DNA of 7,160 nt, from NCBI GenBank assembly GCA_030844565.1, contig JAUUNK010000257.1, positions 1 to 7,160 on the forward strand, in the 5' to 3' direction. Every line of letters begins with the position of its first letter. Within the stretch, counting starts at the first letter, position 1. Source of the DNA: Bacteroides ovatus. Lineage in GTDB: Bacteria > Bacteroidota > Bacteroidia > Bacteroidales > Bacteroidaceae. This document shows positions 5,306 through 7,160 of this stretch, piece by piece. A program made the position numbers and the translations under genes. The notes beneath the pieces were generated by a model. The model had not been told where the DNA came from and ran no database searches. It saw nothing but the letters and a program-made list of their open reading frames with translations.

Positions 5306-6571
5306 ATGAAACCGAGAAACAAGTTTGAAAAGGCTGTGCTTGCCCAAAGCAAAAGCCTTCGTCCGATAACCAAACGGCAAATGGATTGGGCTTTCCGTGA
5401 GTGCATAGACCATTACGCCTATCGACTGCCGAAAGGTCGCACCACCTGCATGGACTGCGGACACGGCTGGCTTATGGCAGAGCCAAGCGACAGCTGCACC
5501 TGCCCCAAGTGCGGTGCAAGGCTGAAAGTGCGCCAAACTTTCGAGCGCAAACTTCCGCAGAAGCAGTATTTCACCGTCCTCACCACGAGCGGAGAATACC
5601 AAGTGCTGCGCAAGTTCCTGCTTGTCGTGGAGATGGAGAAAGGCTGTAAGGCAAAGCCTTATTCGCTTGAAATCGGGCAGTATTGGTGGAACGCACAAGG
5701 GCGCATGGCGGTGGTGGGCATACAGCGTGTGTTGGGTCGCTACATCGACACGTTCTCCTTCGGCTCTCCGCTTGCAGTCCGCAGCGACAATGCGGCATAC
5801 CGCCACATCGCCTATTCCCCGATATATCCCAAGTCCAAGGTTTTGGACGTATTGCGCAGGAACGGCTTTGACGGTGACTTCCACGACATAGTGCCGACCA
5901 GACTCATCCCTGCCTTGCTTTCCGACAGCCGAGCCGAAACACTTATGAAGGCAGGGCAATACCCGATGTTGCACCACTATCTGACATCACGTTTCGACAT
6001 GGAGAGGTATTGGGCATCCGTGAAGATATGTATCCGCAACGGCTACACCATTTCGGACGGCTCAATGTGGTGCGACACCATAGACCTCCTGCGGCATTTC
6101 GGCAAGGACACGAACAGCCCGAAGTACGTCTGCCCCTCCGACCTCAAATCCGAACACGACAAGCTGGTGGCAAGGCGCAACCGACAAAGGGAACGTGAAC
6201 GGACGGAACAGCAACGCATGAAAGCGATTGAGGACGAGAAGAATTATCTGAAAACCAAAGGAATGTTTTTCGGACTTGCATTCTCTGACAACCTTATACT
6301 TGTCAAGGTCATTGAAAGCGTGGAGGAAATGGAAACGGAAGGAAGGCTAATGCACCATTGTGTGGGCGGCTACCACAATCGGAAAAATTCCCTGATACTC
6401 TCCGCACGGATAGACGGCAGGCGCATAGAAACGGTGGAGGTGTCACTGAAAACCTTTGAGGTGGTGCAGTGCCGTGGCGTATGCAACGAGAACACCGAGT
6501 ACCACGACCGCATCATCGCCCTTGTGAACAGTAACATGAGCCTTATCCGTCAGCGGATGAACGCAGCATAA
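5306..6571 (+). CDS. PcfJ-like protein with N-terminal zinc-ribbon-like cluster, 421 aa
   Basis: The C-terminal half (about 315-415) carries the hallmark of the PcfJ-like family: LMHHCVGGYHNR at 348-359, then a beta-rich part (SLILSARIDGRRIETVEVSL) and the VVQCRGVCNEN segment at 386-396. Near the N-terminus C48-x2-C51 and C66-x2-C69 form a zinc-ribbon-like module (TCMDCGHGW ... CPKCGARL), suggesting nucleic-acid or protein contact. A highly charged helix (about 280-318, many R, E, K and Q) links the halves. PcfJ comes from pCF10-type conjugation regions; in Bacteroidales it travels with PcfK on ICEs. Its molecular activity is not established, although the conserved His-His-Cys cluster looks catalytic or metal-binding (inference). 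The gene sits 2 bases after pcfK, so coupling is likely. It is the most GC-rich gene in the window. Confidence 0.85.
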   Translation: MKPRNKFEKAVLAQSKSLRPITKRQMDWAFRECIDHYAYRLPKGRTTCMDCGHGWLMAEPSDSCTCPKCGARLKVRQTFERKLPQKQYFTVLTTSGEYQVLRKFLLVVEMEKGCKAKPYSLEIGQYWWNAQGRMAVVGIQRVLGRYIDTFSFGSPLAVRSDNAAYRHIAYSPIYPKSKVLDVLRRNGFDGDFHDIVPTRLIPALLSDSRAETLMKAGQYPMLHHYLTSRFDMERYWASVKICIRNGYTISDGSMWCDTIDLLRHFGKDTNSPKYVCPSDLKSEHDKLVARRNRQRERERTEQQRMKAIEDEKNYLKTKGMFFGLAFSDNLILVKVIESVEEMETEGRLMHHCVGGYHNRKNSLILSARIDGRRIETVEVSLKTFEVVQCRGVCNENTEYHDRIIALVNSNMSLIRQRMNAA

Positions 6572-6601
6572 TATCAACCTATAATTATAATATTGAACAA
6601 C

Positions 6602-6859
6602 ATGGAAGTAAGATTTGAAAGCATGGTTTGCTTGTGGGACGATAAAATCCCCACGATGTTTCTTGAATTTGTGAACCTCCTCACTCTGACAACGAGTGAG
6701 GAGCAGTTAAGACGGGGTGTAAAGGAGTTTGCCGAAAAACACGAACTTGACAAGTTCTTCCATTACGGCTACGGACGCAGGCACTTTTGGATTCACCAAC
6801 GCTATACGAGCAACCCCGAAATGGTAATGAAAAACAGAGTCCTGTCAGTACATTTTTAA
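6602..6859 (+). CDS. Small hypothetical ICE protein, 85 aa
   Basis: Soluble protein starting MEVRFESMVCLWDDKIPTMF, with a predicted helix pair (EEQLRRGVKEFAEKHELDKF, 33-52) and an aromatic/basic segment HYGYGRRHFWIHQRY (54-68). An in-frame TTG at 6593 would add three residues, but the ATG at 6602 is the better start. It lies 30 bases after pcfJ, across a very A/T-rich gap (ATAATTATAATATTG), and the gene itself is less GC-rich than pcfJ, so it may have a different history or its own weak promoter. I do not recognise a family. It continues the same rightward operon, with 21 bases to the next gene. Confidence 0.66.
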   Translation: MEVRFESMVCLWDDKIPTMFLEFVNLLTLTTSEEQLRRGVKEFAEKHELDKFFHYGYGRRHFWIHQRYTSNPEMVMKNRVLSVHF

Positions 6860-6880
6860 CGACCATTAAAAGCAACGATT

Positions 6881-7078
6881 ATGGACAGAAAGAGGAAACT
6901 TCATTACTACAAGTATATCGTCAAAAGACATTTGAACGATATAAAGGCGCATATCGGATTATCCAAGAACGAAATGGAGAGAAGTTACTACCGTACCTAC
7001 TATGCTGCCCAATTGAGTGTCTATGCAGAAGCACTCGGAGTGCAGGAAAAGTATTTAGAAAAATTCATTCAAAAATAG
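6881..7078 (+). CDS. Small basic hypothetical protein, 65 aa
   Basis: Very basic, aromatic-rich small protein (MDRKRKLHYYKYIVKRHL ...), predicted helical throughout, with tyrosines at 9, 10, 12, 36, 37, 40, 41, 48 and 58. The charge suggests nucleic-acid or membrane-surface contact, but no motif settles this. The ATG follows AGCAACGATT, and the stop TAG is 6 bases before the next start, so it is embedded in the operon. A competing longer frame on the same strand (6787-7107) overlaps both neighbours and is judged a shadow. The family is not recognised. Confidence 0.62.
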   Translation: MDRKRKLHYYKYIVKRHLNDIKAHIGLSKNEMERSYYRTYYAAQLSVYAEALGVQEKYLEKFIQK

Positions 7079-7084
7079 ATGATT

Positions 7085-7160
7085 ATGGCAACACGAATGA
7101 CCGTTAACGGAGTAAGCACCTGCACGGAAGCAGGTACGGAGAAATACGAGCGTTTCCAAT
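7085..7160 (+). CDS. DUF3873-like protein, N-terminal 25 codons (partial)
   Basis: Starts at an ATG 6 bases after the previous stop and runs open to the window edge, reading MATRMTVNGVSTCTEAGTEKYERFQ. This N-terminus resembles the DUF3873 family of small proteins found next to pcfJ/pcfK-like genes in Bacteroidales ICEs; the call is from memory of the pattern MTVNGVSTCTxAGxEKYExF. Function unknown. Only the first third or so of the expected protein is visible, so integrity cannot be judged. It supports the ICE assignment of the right part of the window. Confidence 0.7.
   Translation, partial: MATRMTVNGVSTCTEAGTEKYERFQ

Noticed and set aside
5093..5977. 294-codon open frame on the minus strand opposite pcfK/pcfJ
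   Set aside because: Cys/His/Leu-rich composition typical of an antisense shadow of a GC-rich gene; no motif, and it overlaps two well-supported genes.
6787..7107. 106-codon plus-strand frame
   Set aside because: Overlaps the ends of three tightly spaced small genes that have better starts and operon spacing.
1..7160. Insertion sequence or transposase
   Set aside because: No transposase-like reading frame and no terminal inverted repeats bounded by a target duplication were seen.

Overview
The window looks like a Bacteroidales chromosome (Bacteroides, Phocaeicola or Parabacteroides type) joined to one end of an integrative conjugative element (ICE) of the broad CTnDOT-like kind. The evidence for the host is the lack of Shine-Dalgarno sequences before starts, A/T-rich start contexts, TAnnTTTG-type promoter boxes, and the families present. 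This is a reading by eye; no search was run.

Left part (1 to about 3290, AT-richer). The last 44 codons of a sensor histidine kinase run rightward and end at 137. They converge on a complete leftward gene of 959 codons (234-3113) for an AddB/RexB-like PD-(D/E)XK nuclease with a four-cysteine Fe-S signature. A long hairpin at 166-209 between the two genes probably terminates transcription in both directions. These look like ordinary chromosomal genes.

Middle part (about 3114-4169). More than 1 kb carries no convincing gene. It holds a small hairpin (3186-3210), a perfect match to the GTANNTTTGC core used by CTnDOT-family tyrosine recombinases (3293-3302, minus strand), a terminator-like hairpin with a T6 tract (3312-3343), and a dense set of multi-segment inverted repeats (3360-3438, 3453-3510, 3652-3738). 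The core site, the change in base composition and the change in gene content make about 3293-3302 the best guess for the element-chromosome junction. The structured stretch could be DNA-level architecture of the element end, or a leftward noncoding RNA starting near a promoter-like box at 3900-3907 and ending at the 3312-3334 hairpin.

Right part (4170 to the end, GC-richer through the pcfJ-like gene). This is a tight rightward operon of small accessory ICE genes: a 71-aa membrane protein, a 73-aa protein, an 85-aa protein, a PcfK-like protein, a PcfJ-like protein with a zinc-ribbon-like cysteine cluster, two more small unknown proteins, and the start of a DUF3873-like protein cut by the window edge. 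PcfK and PcfJ families are named after conjugative plasmid pCF10 and are regular companions of transfer genes in Bacteroidales ICEs; their biochemical roles are poorly known. No integrase, relaxase, coupling protein or Tra channel gene lies in the window, so the ICE assignment rests on the PcfK/PcfJ/DUF3873 set and the junction features.
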